A stretch of 64,000 bases of DNA from Pomphorhynchus laevis (GCA_012934845.2 WNNJ02003704.1:62001-126000); one strand, 5' to 3'. Shown: positions 31,900 through 44,375, counted from the first letter of the stretch. Program-made: numbers and translations. The notes: a model not told the origin generated them from the sequence alone.

Positions 31900-32350
31900 A
31901 AGTTGCCCGGCTATTGGATTTGTTGGATTTTAAGAATTGAGTGGAAAACTAATAACATGACAGTTTCTCATAATAATTTTGATTTTAAATTTGTATTTAA
32001 AATCAAAATATTTGTAATTTATAAATTAAATTTAAAATAGAAATGTCTTACAACAAAGCGGACAAGACGCAGTCCGCTGACATGGCTTCCAACATGCACG
32101 CGCTGTTGTCCGTTTAATTAAGCGCTGATTCGATGTAGCAGCCATTTACCTGCACGCGACTAAGTCGTCTTACCTAAAGCGCGTCATCGTTTCTGCGGTG
32201 ACGAGCAGAAATTTCATTGCAGATTCGCCGATTTGATTGTAATCTTCAAAATATCATTGAAAATAAATTTGTAACACTGCACGTTAGAAGAAATTTGTAA
32301 TTGTTTAACGAATTTAGATTGAATTTAATTTGATCCATTCTTCTGTCCGC
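31900..32350. other. GC-richer island with a 24-codon ORF
   Basis: Balanced composition with many CpGs amid very AT-rich DNA. ATG at 32043 opens MSYNKADKTQSADMASNMHA and stops after 24 codons. Several short stems are visible (GCGGAC/GTCCGC around 32059-32078; GTCATC/GGTGAC near 32185-32205). It could be a first exon or 5' UTR of a host gene, a micropeptide, or a structured RNA; nothing decides between them. No splice donor is convincing. Confidence 0.3.
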
Positions 32351-32779
32351 CCATAATATGAAGTCGATCTTAGAACGTTTATGTTTATTTTAATATGCCT
32401 AGTTACTTGATCATGTACATGTCGACTCCCTTGATCCTACTTTATGAATTTAGTATTTTTTAATAATTGAACGTAATATTTAATCAAAATTCACATACGA
32501 TATTCTCGTTTCTACAAGATCCAGTTTTCGAGAGAATCTACGTATAGAAAATTCGGTTAAAATTTAAAGAATTAAAACAAATTTAAAATTACAGCAGTAA
32601 TTTTACAATTAAAATAGGAGTTTGCGTCATTCTCCTAATTTAGGTAATTGAATATTTTTGGAGAATATAATATTTACCTTATGTAAAATATTAAAAAATT
32701 AGTTTTCCACATTTAGAAAGAATTTTAATTCCTAAATAAAATATATTTTACTGTTTAATATTAAAATTTAAAAGAAAAG

Positions 32780-33000
32780 TATAAAATTAAATAATATATA
32801 TTTATATTTATTTTTAAATATATTTATACTATAAAATATAAACGTATTAATTGTATAAAATCGTATATAATTATTTATTATTTATCTTTTTTATATATTT
32901 TTATCTTAATGTAGACTCAGTTATCTGATCTTATTTCTTCAAAATTATTTAATAGATACATATTTTAAACTAGGGTACATAGCAGTACCTTCTTATGACT
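32780..33000 (+). repeat. Penelope 3' end (plus orientation)
   Basis: Ends with TGTAGACTCAGTTATCTGAT (about 32911-32930), the family terminus, and is followed immediately by TTCTTCAAAATTATTTAATA, RT coding sequence of a next copy. Confidence 0.6.
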
Positions 33001-33059
33001 TATAATCTTAATTGTAATACATGGTTCAATAATTGCAATGATATGTAATGATATTGACT

Positions 33060-34981
33060 ATCTTCAATATTATTCAAATAGATACATATTTCAAATAAGT
33101 AGGCTTATTCTGAACAAAACCAATATTTATGATAAACAAGATATACATCTAGATATGAACATTAAATTAACATCAATTTAAACTACTTTTAATTTATATC
33201 GTAAAGATGACATATTTAAATTTACAAGAAACATATTTTGCATGAGCATTCATGCATACCATATAACATTAACATTAAATAATGACATTTTAGAATTGCC
33301 ATATTATATAATATATAATATCTTATAATTATTTATTTTATCATTGTTTTGAATGAATTACTTAGCTAATCTGATTCTATTATTAAAAATAATATTATCA
33401 TTAATATTATTTGCTAATATTATTAATAAATATTATTATTAAAAATAATATTATCATTAATATTATCATTAATATTATTAATGTCATTATTTATGACCTC
33501 AAATCCTTATTCTAATACAACGTATGTTACTTATTAGTCAATTTATAAAAATGGCAGAAAATAGTAAAATATATAAATCAACACAATAATATTATACATC
33601 GACCCATTATTATTTGATCAATAATAAATTAACAATTACTATTTAAATTAGGGAACAATAAAATTGAATTATTAGAATCCTTAAATATTTTAATAAATCA
33701 AAATTATTTAAAGGTAGGAACATCTATATTTAGACAAATAAATAGTGTTCCAATGGGAAGTAATTCTAGACCAATTATAGCTGATTTAGTTTTAAGCTTT
33801 ACAGAATATGAATTTGTTCATAACTGTGTAAAAACTAAATCTAAACAATATAAATATATATAAATAGTAGCCCAATTATAGATGACTTGTTTTTAAGCTT
33901 TATAGAATATGAATTTGTTCATAACTGTTTAATAAAAAACTAAATTATATAAAGATATGAAATATATGTTTCGATATATTGATGATATATGTATTTAACT
34001 CTAATAATTTTTATTCAATAAGCGAACAAATTTATCCAGGTAGCCTTATTCTTAATAAAACCAAAACTAATGATAAAGAAGGTATATATCTTGATATGAA
34101 CACTTAATTAACATCAATTAAAACTATTAATTTATATCGTAAAGATGACATATTTAAATTTGCAAGAAACATATTTTTGCATGAGCATTCATGCATACCA
34201 TATAATATAAAATATAATACATTTAATAATGAAATTTTAAGAATTGCAACAATTTGTAGCGATATTGGTTCTCTTCAAAATCATTTAAATAATTTATTAG
34301 ATGCATATTTTAAATTTACAAGAAACATATTTTGCATGAGCATTCATGCATACCATATAACATTAACATTAAATAATGACATTTTAGAATTGCCATATTA
34401 TATAATATATAATATCTTATAATTATTTATTTTATCATTGTTTTGAATGAATTACTTAGCTAATCTGATTCTATTATTAAAAATAATATTATCATTAATA
34501 TTATTTGCTAATATTATTAATAAATATTATTATTAAAAATAATATTATCATTAATATTATCATTAATATTATTAATGTCATTATTTATGACCTCAAATCC
34601 TTATTCTAATACAACGTATGTTACTTATTAGTCAATTTATAAAAATGGCAGAAAATAGTAAAATATATAAATCAACACAATAATATTATACATCGACCCA
34701 TTATTATTTGATCAATAATAAATTAACAATTACTATTTAAATTAGGGAACAATAAAATTGAATTATTAGAATCCTTAAATATTTTAATAAATCAAAATTA
34801 TTTAAAGGTAGGAACATCTATATTTAGACAAATAAATAGTGTTCCAATGGGAAGTAATTCTAGACCAATTATAGCTGATTTAGTTTTAAGCTTTACAGAA
34901 TATGAATTTGTTCATAACTGTGTAAAAACTAAATCTAAACAATATAAATATATATAAATAGTAGCCCAATTATAGATGACT
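33060..34981 (+). pseudogene. Penelope RT remnants with a 1,094-bp-spaced duplication
   Basis: Plus-strand decayed RT: the YIDDI region and SEQIYPGSLILNKT-type sequence at 33960-34080, then DDIFKFARNIF, SCIPYNIKYNTFNNEILRI (34180-34260), plus motif B scraps (GNNKIELLESLN...) at 33655-33840. The segment 33227-33887 recurs at 34321-34981 with no difference that I could find by eye (about 661 bp, offset 1,094). The duplicated block includes a CATTAATATTATT-rich tract and CGTATGTTACTTATTAGTCA. Confidence 0.7.
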
Positions 34982-34989
34982 TTATTCTA

Positions 34990-35840
34990 ATTAGTTATTA
35001 ATTATTCCAATTATTTATTCTAATTTAATTAGCGGAAAATTTTTATGGATGGATAATAAACAATATGCTTTGTATTAGAATGATATACTTGATTATCAAA
35101 TTTCATTAGAGGAAATAGGTCATTAGCATTTATTTGGCACTGCTGCTATGTTAGGTCAAGAATATAGGCCGAAACTTGATAGGACATTAATAGAGCATTT
35201 CATATTATTGAAGAAAATAAGTCAATATTATTGACTTATAGCATAGCAGTTCCTTCTGATGACCTCTTATTTCAGTCTGATACCCCGTATGTTATTTATT
35301 AGTAATTCATCAAAATTCTTTTTTAAATTTTAATTTTTTATTTTAACTTGATATAAATATAAATTGTATAAAATCTTATATAATCATTTATTATTTATAA
35401 TTTTTTTTAATTAAAAGTGCTGCAATGGAAGGTAATAGTAGCCCAATTATAGTTGAGAAGGAAGAATTTTAATTCCTTCTAAATAAAATATGTTTTATCT
35501 GTTTAATATTAAAATATAAAATAAAAGTATAAAATTAAAGTATATTCAGTTATCCGATCAGATTTGTTCTACTGACAATTTATTATTGACCTGTGGACTT
35601 TGTTTTCCTGGTAATACAACATCTATCAAAAATCATAAGTTAATTCATAAAAATTGACTTTTATTTTAAATTTCAATTTTCATTTTTAACTTGATATAAG
35701 CTATTTAAAATCTTATATAAAATTATTAAATTATTTATAATTATTTAATTATTTATTATTTTATTTTTATTTATCATATTTTTATTAATTTATAAAAAAT
35801 TAAATATACGTAGACTCAGTTACCTGATATGATTCATTTG
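34990..35840 (+). repeat. Penelope 3' ends, two copies (plus orientation)
   Basis: The first copy (about 35030-35430) has ATTTTTATGGATGGATAATA, the foldback halves GCTGCTATG and CATAGCAG, and an extra ~60-bp insertion inside the foldback (AAATAAGTCAATATTATTGA). The second (about 35440-35836) ends ACGTAGACTCAGTTACCTGA. Confidence 0.65.
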
Positions 35841-36449
35841 CTTTTTGTGAATACTAGGTTATTACCTGCTTTATAAATAATTGTTATTATATAGTTATCT
35901 ATTTATAGTTATTATTTATATTCATTAACTTAGTAAATTCTATCTTTACTTTTAATCAAATATATAAACTTTCAAAATTTTTATCGAAGATGTATTTAAT
36001 CTTTCGCTATGTATTTAAGCTTACTCAACTTTGTAGAGTAAGCTAAAACTATTATCAATAGTAAGCAATGTCTATTTAACCAATAGGTGGTAGTAAAAAT
36101 TGACCAGCTATCATTCGAGGATTTAATTTCAAAGTAAGGTTTGCTTTATTTCCTTAAACGATCATATCCTCATTGATACTTATGTAAATCGCTACCATTA
36201 TTTTCCTCAACTTTCATAATTGTAATTTATCACATGTTGTGATATTGTACAATTTAATTTGGATTTATTTAATAGAGAATTCAATTATCCTCTATTATAT
36301 ATAGTTATATTATAGTTAGTATAGTAAGCTCAAACTACTATTACTCTACTATGCATAGTAGGCAATATTTTGGACTTTATTTGAAGATTCAAATGAAGTT
36401 TGCAATTCATTTAAATTTTGTTTGTCGCTAATGACACACATATTTTGAA

Positions 36450-37190
36450 ATATATGTTAAAAATATATTTAAACTCTTAAGCGAAAAGAATTTTTGGATT
36501 GATAATAAACAATATGGTTTGTATTGGAATAATATGCGCGATAATTAAATTTCTTCAGAGGAAATACGTCATTAGCACTTGCTTGCCCCGCTGCTATGTT
36601 GGGTCGAGGAGTTAGGGGCCAAAACCCAATTACATAGAAGTTCATCCTGATTACCTCTATTACTTATTCGAATACATCGTATATTATTTGATGGAATATT
36701 TTTATGGAATATTTTTATGGAATTGAAGCGTTATGAATTTTATATTTTTATATCTAAGATTTTTTCTAAGATTACTGGGCATTACGAACAACTGCTAAAT
36801 TATCAACTGTCGGATTTTATTCCTATATTATTTTAATTAATTAAAATATTAATATAATTATTTATTTAAATTTATACAATACAGGTAGATATTCACTATT
36901 GTCTGTATTCTAATTAAGCTCTGTTGTATATAAAAACTAATAATTAATTTTTATTCATTTTTTAATTCTAATTAAATTATTATTAGATTTTTTAATAGAC
37001 AATTAAATTAAAATTAAATTAATCTTGCAGTCTGAATTGAATGCGAAAATAATAGAAAATCTTAAGATTAAGATAATTAATCTGAGATTTATTTTATTTA
37101 ATTTAAGATTAAGATACTTTTAAAATATAAATATAAATATTTTAAATATAAAATACGTATGCACAGTGAACTGATCTGATTAATGAAATC
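36450..37190 (+). repeat. Penelope 3' end, foldback well kept
   Basis: 36475-36690 carries GGATTGATAATAAACAATAT, TCAGAGGAAATACGTCATTA, CCCCGCTGCTATG and GGGGCCAAAACCC, i.e. the foldback with GGGGC and GGCCCC partners. The tail is stretched by AT-rich DNA and a degenerate terminus lies near 37150 (TACGTATGCACAGTGAACTG). Confidence 0.6.
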
Positions 37191-37812
37191 TAACGTAATT
37201 TTAATTAAAAATTTTATTAGTTTTTTTTTATTTTTATTAGTTTTTATATAAAAACTAATAATTAATTTTTATTCATTTTTTAATTCTAATTTAATTATTA
37301 ATTGATTATTAGATTAATTATTATTAAAGTTTTATTTGTGTATTGAATTGTTTTGCTAGTCATACTAAATTTGATTATCATTAATGGCAAACAAGATCTG
37401 TTTCTTAAATGTAGTCGTCTTGTAATGATTTAGGATAAATTATACAACTTACTGTTTTGACATTTTCTAGTGTATATTTAGAACGCTGGAAAAGCTGATG
37501 CACATACTTTAAAAGACTATCTCGATCCCTCTTTTACAGAACGAGTATATTTTATAATAATGATTTATAAATGTATTTGCTAAATTGAAAATTTCATGTA
37601 TGAAATATAAAATATTTTACATATACCCTTGTTTTATGTGTGAAAAATAAAATATTTTACCCTTGTTTTGTGTGAAATGCATATAAAGTGATAACATGCA
37701 GTTTTCTTGGGAAATTTTGATGTTTGCTACACAAGTTAAACACCTCTTAAGCATGTCAAGGTAGTCGTATTTTTATCATTGTTGACTTACAACACTAATT
37801 TATAGGTAGATT

Positions 37813-39490
37813 ATAAATAATATAATTCCTGATCGTCTGGAGGACGATCAGGAACCTTCGTGTTGGAAAGCAGAAATCTCCTCAAGCTGTCTATGACAAG
37901 AGAGGATATATGCTGACTGGCATTATAGAAATTCTTGGTTGTTGGAAAAAGAATTTTAGGAGTATCCTTAATCAGATGGATATACCTTCTATTGTAGAAG
38001 TAGAGCGTTTAGAACCAACGGAAAAGCTCAATGGTAAGTCTTCTGCAGTAGACGAGATTCGACCTGAAACTTTAAAGGCTCTCGACGTTGTTGTCATGAA
38101 GTGGCTAATACTGACTTTAATGTTACATTGAAGTCGGGCAAGGTTCCTAGTGAGTGGAGAACTGGGGTGGTGGTATCGATATTTAAGAAACGAGACCGAA
38201 GAGTGTGTTATAATTACCGGGTAATCACTCTTCTTAGCCAAAATGGTAAGCTATTAGCTAGGACTCTTGAGTTAAAAAATACGGTCTATAGTTGAGGGGC
38301 AGTTGCAAGAGGAACAATGCGGCTTTCGTCAAGGTCGTAGAACTACGGATCAGTTCTCTATTCTCTCAACTATCTCTGAACAGTCTTGGGAGTTTGCTCA
38401 ACCGGTCTACATGTGCTTTGTAGATTTGGAGAAAGCGTTCGACCGAGTTCCGCAAGAGAGGTTGTGAGAGGTTCTAAGGAAGTATGGAGTACTACACTAT
38501 CTTCGGTTAGCTGTGGCTTCTCTGTATGAACAAAATATGAGTTGTGTTCGTGTTTTAGGTAGGAAGTTTGAATGATTTCCAGTAGGCGTAAGGCGTCGTC
38601 AGTGTTGTTCTTTTCCTCTACATTTGTTCCTTGTTTACATGGACAAAATTTCGAGATTGGCTGCTCTGACGGATGTCGGTCTTTAGTTTGGTATCATCAG
38701 AATACCATCTCTGATTTTTGCAGATGACGTTGTTTTGTTGGCTTCTTCTCCTGAGGACTTACAATGCCTACTAGATCGATTTACGATGAAATGCAGAGCG
38801 GCAGGGATGTTGGTTAGTACCTCCAAGACTGTCTCTATGTGCTCGTATCGGATTAAGTTGACAATGTCAATCAGGATTGAAGAAACGGTTCTTCCTGATG
38901 TGGATGATTTCAAGTATCCTGAGGTATTGTTCTCGATGGACGGCAGGAACATCAAGGGGATTGAGAAGCAGATTTGGGCAGCTATCGCAGTAATGCGTTC
39001 TTTGTACAGGTCTGTCGTGGTGAAGCGGGAATTCAGTCTTCGGGCGAAGCTTTCGGTTTACCACGCAATCTTCGATCTTATCTTAACCTATGCCATGAAC
39101 TTTGGGTTATGACCGAAAGGATAATATCTCGGATACAGGCGACCGAAATGATGTTCCTTCGCGGTCTGGCCAGTCCTAGTCTTAGAGATAAGTTAAGGAA
39201 TTCGGTCATCTGGGATAGACTCGGAGTAAAGTCGCTGCTTCTAGACATCGAAGAAAGTTAGCTGAGGTGGCTAGGACACGTTCTGAAGATGTCTAGGGAT
39301 CGTTTTCCTTGGAGGATTTTCCATGCCGGACTCTCTGGAAAGAGACCTCGAGATAGACCTCGGTACAGGTTGAGAAATCAAATTTCGAAACTGGTCGAAG
39401 ACCACTTTGGGCTATCTGAAAGAGAACCCAGGATTTCAAAGTCTGGATTAGTTTGGTTCGTGCACTGCTTCTACGACCCGTATATATGTG
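37813..39490 (+). mobile_element. LINE with endonuclease-less RT remnant
   Basis: A decayed but long RT. SSAVDEIRPETLKAL and SEWRTGVVVSIFKKRD (38030-38190), EEQCGFRQGRRTTDQF and YMCFVDLEKAFDRVP (motif A, 38300-38455), PVGVRRRQCC (motif B, altered from RQGC), LIFADDVVLLASSPEDLQCL (motif C, 38713-38770), and the tail RWLGHVLKMSRDRFPWRIFH (39265-39325) with GKRPRDRPRYRLR. This tail (GHxxRM, then RxRGRPxxRW) is common to a large animal LINE group. At least five stops or frameshifts interrupt it. Near its left end CCTGATCGTC/GACGATCAGG forms a hairpin (37833-37857). Clade not assigned. Confidence 0.82.
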
Positions 39491-39625
39491 TAATATCATA
39501 TATTATAATATGTGATATTATAATTTGATATGTATGATATATATTATATGTCATATTATATATATTATTATATAATATATCACATTTTATACATATTATT
39601 ATATATAATATATCACATATTGATT
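39480..39625. repeat. ATATAT-type simple repeat
   Basis: TATGTGATATTATA-like units in both orientations, able to fold back. It marks the right end of the LINE. Confidence 0.7.
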
Positions 39626-39629
39626 TGAG

Positions 39630-39845
39630 GTTAATGCAATAATTTACATCAATCTCATGAGCTATTATGTTCCTTTCATAGGAAAAATCTTTCTTTGTAG
39701 CCCTCGTATTTTCAGCCGCAGATTTAAAAATCGATAAATCTTGAAACTCTCCATCCATATATCTCTTATACAATCTTTTAGCTGTTCTATAATATAAATT
39801 AAGTGCAATAGACATCTCCTCGTAATACTCCCAAAAAGCATTCAA
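39630..39845 (-). other. Unidentified coding remnant
   Basis: Minus-strand open sequence reading YYRTAKRLYKRYMDGEFQDL followed by KSAAENTRATKKDFSYERN. It has protein-like composition unlike the flanking AT repeats. I do not recognise the family; a DNA-transposon scrap or a host exon are both possible. No splice sites or terminal repeats were found. Confidence 0.3.
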
Positions 39846-40619
39846 TAAATTTTTTGCTATTTAATGTCTGGGTTTCCTTTGAGCGTCTCATGATGAATTC
39901 TCATTTATCTCCCTTCTGTCTTCAGTACTATTTTTATTATAATTTATATCTTCTGGATAAATTTTCTAAGAGTAAAATTAAAATATTTCCCAAAAAAGCA
40001 ACTTTAAAAATGAAATATGATGACTATAAAAAATTATAAAATTATTTATAATAATTTTAAATATACATTATTAATGTATATCATATATATAACTTTAGAA
40101 AGTATATAAATAGAAAAACTGACGATATTAACAATTATATATTAACATTTATAATAATATTAAAATATAATATATTATAATATTAACATTATATTATAAT
40201 GTTATAATATTATAGCATTTATTAATATTAACAATTATCAATAAATAATAATTCATAATTAATAATTAATAATATAATTAAATAATATTAAAGGAAAGAT
40301 AAACACATGAACGTAGTGATTTAAGTTTAGTAAAAATGATTTATTTAGTGATTTAAGTATAGAGCTTTATAGTTGGATAGTAACTGACATAGTATGAACT
40401 ATGTCAGAATAACTCTAAATAATTGAGTTAATTAAGAGGAATAATAACGAAGTAAAATAAAAATTAAGTGATCAAATTTAAAATGACTATAAAAATTAAG
40501 GGCTATTTTATTACTTTATGATAATAAATATTACTTTATAAAGTAATATAAATTAATAAAAATACACTTTGAAAAACGTGTTTTTAAACGCGTATATTTT
40601 TCTAATATTTCCCTAATAA

Positions 40620-40705
40620 AAAGGGTGACTATAAAAATGAAATGTGGTTACTATAAAAATGAAATGTGGTTACTATAAAAATGAAATATGGTGATTATAC
40701 TAATG
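40620..40705. repeat. 22-bp tandem repeat, three units
   Basis: TACTATAAAAATGAAATGTG plus GT, repeated with one change. A related single unit is near 40010. It may be a subterminal repeat of a DNA transposon; inference only. Confidence 0.65.
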
Positions 40706-41194
40706 ACAAGGGCCGTAATTAACACCTTAAAATATATAAGATTAAGCTAAATTTCATTTTAATCTGCTTTCAAAATGTACAATCACGGTCTTTCGCACAG
40801 ATTAGCCTAGCATGGTAGACACTGGGCTGACTACTTAATTTGTTACGCTTATTTTAAATTTAAAACAATTCTTCTACATATAAATAGATGTCGTTTTAAT
40901 ACCTACACGTGAGGTAGGATTATGGTTTCTTTCCAGGTATATCGGTTTAGTTAATAATCGCTTGAGATCATTAATTAACCTATTTCACTGAAAAATTTAT
41001 TTAATTTTCGTCTCTGTATTAAATTGAAATTTTTAAAATTTATTCCTTGAACATCATTTATGTGAAATGCTGTTCAAATAGCATTTTTTGAATAAAATAT
41101 TAATCTACAAGTCAACGTATTGATAATGTGATAGCTAACGTGTTTGAAAGCTAACTTGATAGCTAACTATCACGATAATGTGATAATGTGAAGT

Positions 41195-41345
41195 TAGCGA
41201 GGCCTTTATTCAGATAAACTATATCCTACATGTTTTGCCACCATATTCCCCACAACTCAATCCTATTAAGGATTTTTTCACATGTAAAGGCCCGTGTAAG
41301 ACAGAGAGGTATAAACATGATCAATGGCCACTTATTGGTTAACTA
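41195..41345 (+). pseudogene. mariner/IS630-type transposase, C-terminal scrap
   Basis: One frame reads LHVLPPYSPQLNPIKDFFTC. The PPYSPxLNPIE motif precedes the last catalytic acid (E in the family, K here) of Tc1/mariner/IS630 transposases. Only about 50 codons are recognisable and no terminal repeats were found. Confidence 0.65.
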
Positions 41346-41679
41346 AAAACAATATTAGTATAAAATAATATAGAAATCGTCAAACAGGATATTATTCGTG
41401 TGGATACCTTCAATGCTACTATTATTTACCTTAATTTTCTCAGTGAATTTCTAGATATTTCCGAAAGTTTATATCGAACCATAAGAAACAATTAGATTCT
41501 GAATTAATATATTAGAGTATGTCTAAAGTCAGTATATAAAGCTTGATTATGCAGTTAAACATGCCAAGGTATGCTCTAGGTTTTGAATATGCAATCATTA
41601 AGCTACTTGATTAAGACATTTGTTAGCTTGAGCGATCTATCATCGTTTACAACCCATTTCGCTATTCTACTGAAGAGAG

Positions 41680-42180
41680 AGCATGGTTACAACTATCGTG
41701 TACTTTTGACTTCGTCCATGCACGTCCAATGTGTTACTTTTATCTAATCACTGTTCTTGATAACATTGACACGCTTTACTCTACGATAGTGGTCTTCCTG
41801 ATCATTTCCCTGTCACGATTACACTCAATCTTAAGCGCTCATATAAAGATTTTTTCAGTACCATCTTTGTCAAGCTTATGGCTAACTTTCAACATTCTAA
41901 ACAGCTATAGTTTAGAGTGTAGACGATTACATATTGACGATTATCGCTTTTATCAATTCTGAAAAACCAGCATGTTGGACCGCATTTTGTCTTTCAAATC
42001 CTATTTCATTAAACGCCGCCACAGAGTTCTATGGTTCGACAGTGAATTTAAGTTTTCTGAACGCAAACTTAAGTGACCGCCTTAAGAAGGGCACTGTCAG
42101 ATGATACTGGATGGCATGTTCTAAGTTTCGATTACGACACTAAAAAGCAGCATTACAAATTTATACATGATATAATTATC
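41680..42180 (+). pseudogene. LINE fragment, region after the endonuclease (copy 1)
   Basis: In one frame FDFVHARP and, shifted, DHFPVTITLNLKRSYKDFF, typical of the end of an APE endonuclease and the linker before RT in L2/Jockey LINEs, followed by KSYFIKRRHRVLWFDSEF. Copy 2 at 42965-43350 is about 95% alike over 270 bp. It may belong with the RT remnant at 44820-45600. Confidence 0.55.
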
Positions 42181-42964
42181 ATGATATAATTATAATATGG
42201 TCTTTATACCATGCTCTCTTCTAAAGTTACTAATTCCGTCTGTTGTTTTTCTGTTCTCAGTGATGCCTGATTTTCCTTGCTCTTTAATAGTGATGTCTGA
42301 TTTTCCTTGCTCTCTAATAATCGGCTACTAGTGAAATTCGTTCTACAAGATCACACCCAAGCCTCTTTTATTCTATCTGAACGCTTAAAGTTACTAGCAT
42401 CAAACTCTACTTTTCGCATTGTCCAAGATCACACGCCGGTAGGAATTTTTCAACTTTCACTCGACAGTACTGAAAAATACAACGCTGAAAAATGCATGTC
42501 GGGAAATTTTCAAGTTGTCCGTCCATCTCCAAAAATTCGCTGGTGCCCACTGTCCTCTCCAAACCTTCGAATGTGACATTTCTACTTTTCGTATAGGAAT
42601 TCCTAATGCTGGCTCGATTCTACAAAAGTCAGATATATTAGTCAACTTATTTCGAATCATCGAATTTAAAGACTATTAATTGTGGTATTGTAAGTTTTCT
42701 CGATTGTCTACATATTTTCATAACATATACATTGGTTCTCTACTACTACTTTGGAATTACTTTATCGGAAATTTTTTACACCTCAATTCTCAAATTATTT
42801 ATTACATATCGCCCAGACTTATTTCCACAATCCACTCTGTTTTTCGTATAACTTGTTGTCTATGGTCTAATGTTTCTACTTTATTCTCAACAATTGGTTT
42901 TAGTGACTTTAATTTTAGATTTGACCGTCCATCAAACGCAGATACTGTAAAATTTATTTTAGTT

Positions 42965-43350
42965 ATCGCCGGTTAAAACTATCGTGTACTTTTGAATTCG
43001 TCCATGCACGTACAATGTGTTACTTTTATCTAATCACTGTTCTTGATAACATTGACACGCTTTACTCTACGATGGTGGTCTTCCTGATCATTTCCCTGTC
43101 ACGATTACACTCAATCTTAAGCGCTCATATAAAGATTTTTTCAGTACCATCTTTGTCAAACTTATGGCTAACCTTTAACATTCTAAACAGCTATAGTTTA
43201 GAGTGTAAACGATTACCTATTGACGATTTATTTATTACCTATTGACGATTATCGATTTGTAAAGAGGGGCACTGTCAGATGATACTGGATATTATGTTCT
43301 AAATTTCGTTTACGGAACTACAAAGCAGCCTTAAAAATTTATGACTTTAC
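42965..43350 (+). pseudogene. LINE fragment (copy 2 of 41680-42180)
   Basis: Starts AACTATCGTGTACTTTTGA, like copy 1, with an internal deletion after CGATTATCG that brings GAGGGGCACTGTCAGATGAT closer. The two copies flank 42190-42960, which has no recognisable gene; its only longer frame (42307-42576) looks like linker sequence of a LINE. Confidence 0.55.
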
Positions 43351-43379
43351 AAAAGTTACATGTACTCAACCAGATTGGA

Positions 43380-44045
43380 AAAATACGTAACTTAATATTA
43401 ATGATTTTAATATTAATAATTTTAATTTTAGATCTTTTAAATGTAACAGAAAAAATTGTATAGTTTGTGATGCTATAATATAATATAAGTAATACGACAA
43501 ACAAATGTTTTTCATTAAATATTAATAATAATTGTAACTGCAATACCGCAGGTGTAGTGTATCTAATACAATGCACATGTGGATTGCAATATATAGGAAA
43601 AACATATCAAATGTTAAAAACTAGGTTTAGGCAACACATATATAATATACAGCATAATAGTCAAACTATATTTCATAAACATATGAGATTAATAGGACAT
43701 GATATTAAAAACTGTAAATTATTTATTTTAGAACATATTATCGAAGAAAACATTTCAATATTAAATCAAAAACTATTAGAAAAAGAAAATTTTTGGATTA
43801 AAACGCTTAATACCATGTACCCATTAGGATTAAATGACGTGGTACAAGGAATTGGCAGAAGTAGTATAATACATAATAAACAACTATATTATAATAATCC
43901 GGTTAAACGCAAACCAAGAAGTCATGGTGATAAAAGGAATAGGAAAAATAAAGTTAAAAATATTAAAAAAGATATGTATATAAATGAACAATTAGAAATA
44001 TTAAAACAACTTTTTAGAGATAATAAGCTTAAATACCTATCATAG
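43380..44045 (+). pseudogene. Penelope-like element, GIY-YIG endonuclease ORF
   Basis: The open frame 43557-44045 (162 codons) encodes a GIY-YIG nuclease: VVYLIQCTC, LQYIGKT, the arginine in LKTRFRQH, and the glutamate in LLEKENFWI, ending LNTMYPLGLND and a very basic tail (KRKPRSHGDKRNRKNK). Upstream (43430-43556), in a broken frame, is a Cys-rich linker (CNRKNCIVCD), the CCHH-like zinc motif that precedes the nuclease in canonical Penelope elements. No RT is attached. The nuclease reads through without a stop. A 24-bp perfect hairpin begins at its stop codon. Confidence 0.78.
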
Positions 44046-44085
44046 TCCTCAATTAATCAAAGATTAATTGAGGACTATGATAGGT
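44035..44085. repeat. 24-bp perfect hairpin at the GIY-YIG ORF end
   Basis: Stem 44035-44058 (ACCTATCATAGTCCTCAATT and so on), loop AAA, stem 44062-44085. It includes the last codons and the stop of the GIY-YIG ORF. Perfect pairing. Confidence 0.85.
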
Positions 44086-44239
44086 CAAGTTGTATAATAT
44101 AATATTATCGGTGAATAAACGTTAATAATAACAATAAAAAATATACACTGACCATAAACTTTATTAATAAATGTATAGATAATATAAATATAGGTCTACT
44201 TTTAAATAATTGTAAAAGTAAAGAAATAATAGGATCAGA

Positions 44240-44375
44240 TTTACAACAATAAAAGTAGCGGAACGTAAAACGTAGGTATTGGATCAGTAGCTGATGAGAT
44301 CCACCAATACTGAAGTGTGGCACACTGCTTTTGATTTATAAATAGGATTAGAGTAGCATGCAGGATAAAATAGTT
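44240..44375 (-). repeat. SINE-like repeat (relative of 15409-15807)
   Basis: Shares GTATTGGATCAGTAGCTGAT and GAGATCCACCAATACTGAAG with 52610-52770 (where it is inverted) and, less closely, with 15409-15510. The tail ATAAATAGGATTAGAGTAGC also matches. No B box remains clear in this copy. Confidence 0.45.

Noticed and set aside
32043-32117. Confident micropeptide gene
   Set aside because: 24 codons with no homologue recognised; kept only as part of the GC-rich island.
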